Source: Lacinutrix sp. Hel_I_90
GTDB lineage: Bacteria > Bacteroidota > Bacteroidia > Flavobacteriales > Flavobacteriaceae
Length of the DNA stretch: 64,000 bases
Reading direction: 5' to 3'
NCBI RefSeq assembly: GCF_000934685.1
Contig: NZ_JYNQ01000001.1
Span: 2,096,501-2,160,500, forward strand
The notes under the pieces were generated by a model that was not told the DNA's origin, searched no databases, and saw nothing but the letters and a program-made list of their open reading frames with translations. The position numbers and the translations under genes were made by a program. Shown here piece by piece: positions 63,511 to 64,000 of the stretch (its first letter is position 1; each line of letters opens with the position of its first letter).

Positions 63511-64000
63511 ATGTTTACCGGAATTATTGAAACGATAGGAACTGTAACTCAATTACAAAAAGAAGCCACTAACCTTCATATTTCTCTTAAAAGCACGATC
63601 ACTTCTGAATTAAAAATTGATCAAAGCGTTGCGCACAATGGGGTTTGTTTAACCGTTGTTAACATCAGTGGTGATGAATATACTGTAACGGCTATTCAAG
63701 AAACATTACAAAAAACGACCATTGGAAAACTTACTATTGGTGAACACGTAAACCTAGAACGCGCGATGAAGTTAGGAGACCGCCTGGATGGGCACTTAGT
63801 TCAAGGCCATGTGGATCAAACGGCGACCTGCACTAAAGCACAAGAAACCAAAGGAAGTTGGGCTTATACTTTTAAGTATGATTCTTCTTTAAATAATATT
63901 ACCATTGAAAAAGGCTCTATAACCGTTAATGGTGTGAGTCTAACTGTTGTTGATTCTAAAACAGATGAATTTAGTGTGGCTATAATTCCTTATACCTTTG
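63511..64000 (+). CDS. ribE: Riboflavin synthase (partial, runs off window)
   Basis: It dismutates two 6,7-dimethyl-8-ribityllumazine to riboflavin. Only the first ~163 codons are in the window. MFTGIIETIGTVTQL is the family start. Two lumazine-binding barrels are visible: HNGVCLTVVNI with LGDRLDGHLVQGHVDQ in the first, and TVNGVSLTVVDSK opening the second. It is divergent from pdxA. An RFN element was not seen. Confidence 0.95.
   Translation, partial: MFTGIIETIGTVTQLQKEATNLHISLKSTITSELKIDQSVAHNGVCLTVVNISGDEYTVTAIQETLQKTTIGKLTIGEHVNLERAMKLGDRLDGHLVQGHVDQTATCTKAQETKGSWAYTFKYDSSLNNITIEKGSITVNGVSLTVVDSKTDEFSVAIIPYTF

Overview
The window is AT-rich chromosomal DNA from a member of the Bacteroidota, almost certainly a marine-type Flavobacteriaceae. 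The evidence is the gene content and style. There are two secreted proteins ending in type IX secretion (T9SS) sorting domains, an OmpA-like porin with thrombospondin type-3 repeats, and the viroplasmin-RNase H fusion. The fatty-acid block pdxA-DUF177-rpmF-fabH-accB-accC is present, purine and AddAB genes have Bacteroidota-type architecture, and TAnnTTTG promoter boxes recur in place of the E. coli -10. Genus cannot be fixed from this sequence alone.

Layout. 1-543: end of a phage-like structural gene whose last codons look frameshifted. 772-3107 (-): acpP-fabF-rnc. 3289-4655 (+): purN, a 57-codon membrane micro-ORF, and the RNase H fusion. 4659-5182 (-): a ParE/RelE-type toxin-antitoxin pair. 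5311-8273 (+): a PfkB sugar kinase and an amidophosphoribosyltransferase. 8357-8642: two tandem copies of a probable ~75-nt small RNA. 8718-9326 (-): superoxide dismutase. 9532-19183 (+): an AddA-like helicase-nuclease, kbl, ompA, an AddB-like nuclease and an alpha/beta hydrolase. 19180-22689 (-): a hybrid histidine kinase, tRNA-Ala(GGC) and a universal stress protein. 22783-25662 (+): a MATE transporter, a 33-aa membrane micro-ORF coupled to queD, and lpxH. 25833-43433 is mostly housekeeping: MFS exporter, recJ, OsmC, AhpD-like protein, T9SS esterase, flavin disulfide reductase, M28 peptidase, rsmI, tdk-alr, mscL, asd, prolyl oligopeptidase. Two unrecognised proteins lie at 35541-36278 and 42180-43433. 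43508-44419 (+) encodes a stand-alone ABC ATPase.

44409-52511 (-) is the most distinctive region. It is a biosynthetic cluster with FAD monooxygenase, methyltransferase, type III polyketide synthase, SDR reductase, FabZ-like dehydratase, KAS-type ketosynthase, a dedicated ACP and a phosphopantetheinyl transferase. I infer that the fatty-acid-like enzymes build an ACP-bound acyl starter. The type III synthase would turn it into a phenolic or pyrone lipid, which is then methylated and oxidised. The gaps of this cluster, and no other gaps that I noticed, are filled with a family of short REP/MITE-like repeats, and a GIY-YIG nuclease gene sits among them between two ~150-bp direct repeats.

52569-54823 (-) holds a GreA-like protein, mtgA and a DAO-family oxidoreductase. 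54986-57727 (-) is a large T9SS metalloprotease, with a small lipoprotein gene beside it. 58403-63444 (-) is the malonyl-CoA/fatty-acid initiation block plus rpmF and pdxA. The window ends inside riboflavin synthase (63511 onward, +). Identities rest on motif recognition by eye; no database search was possible.
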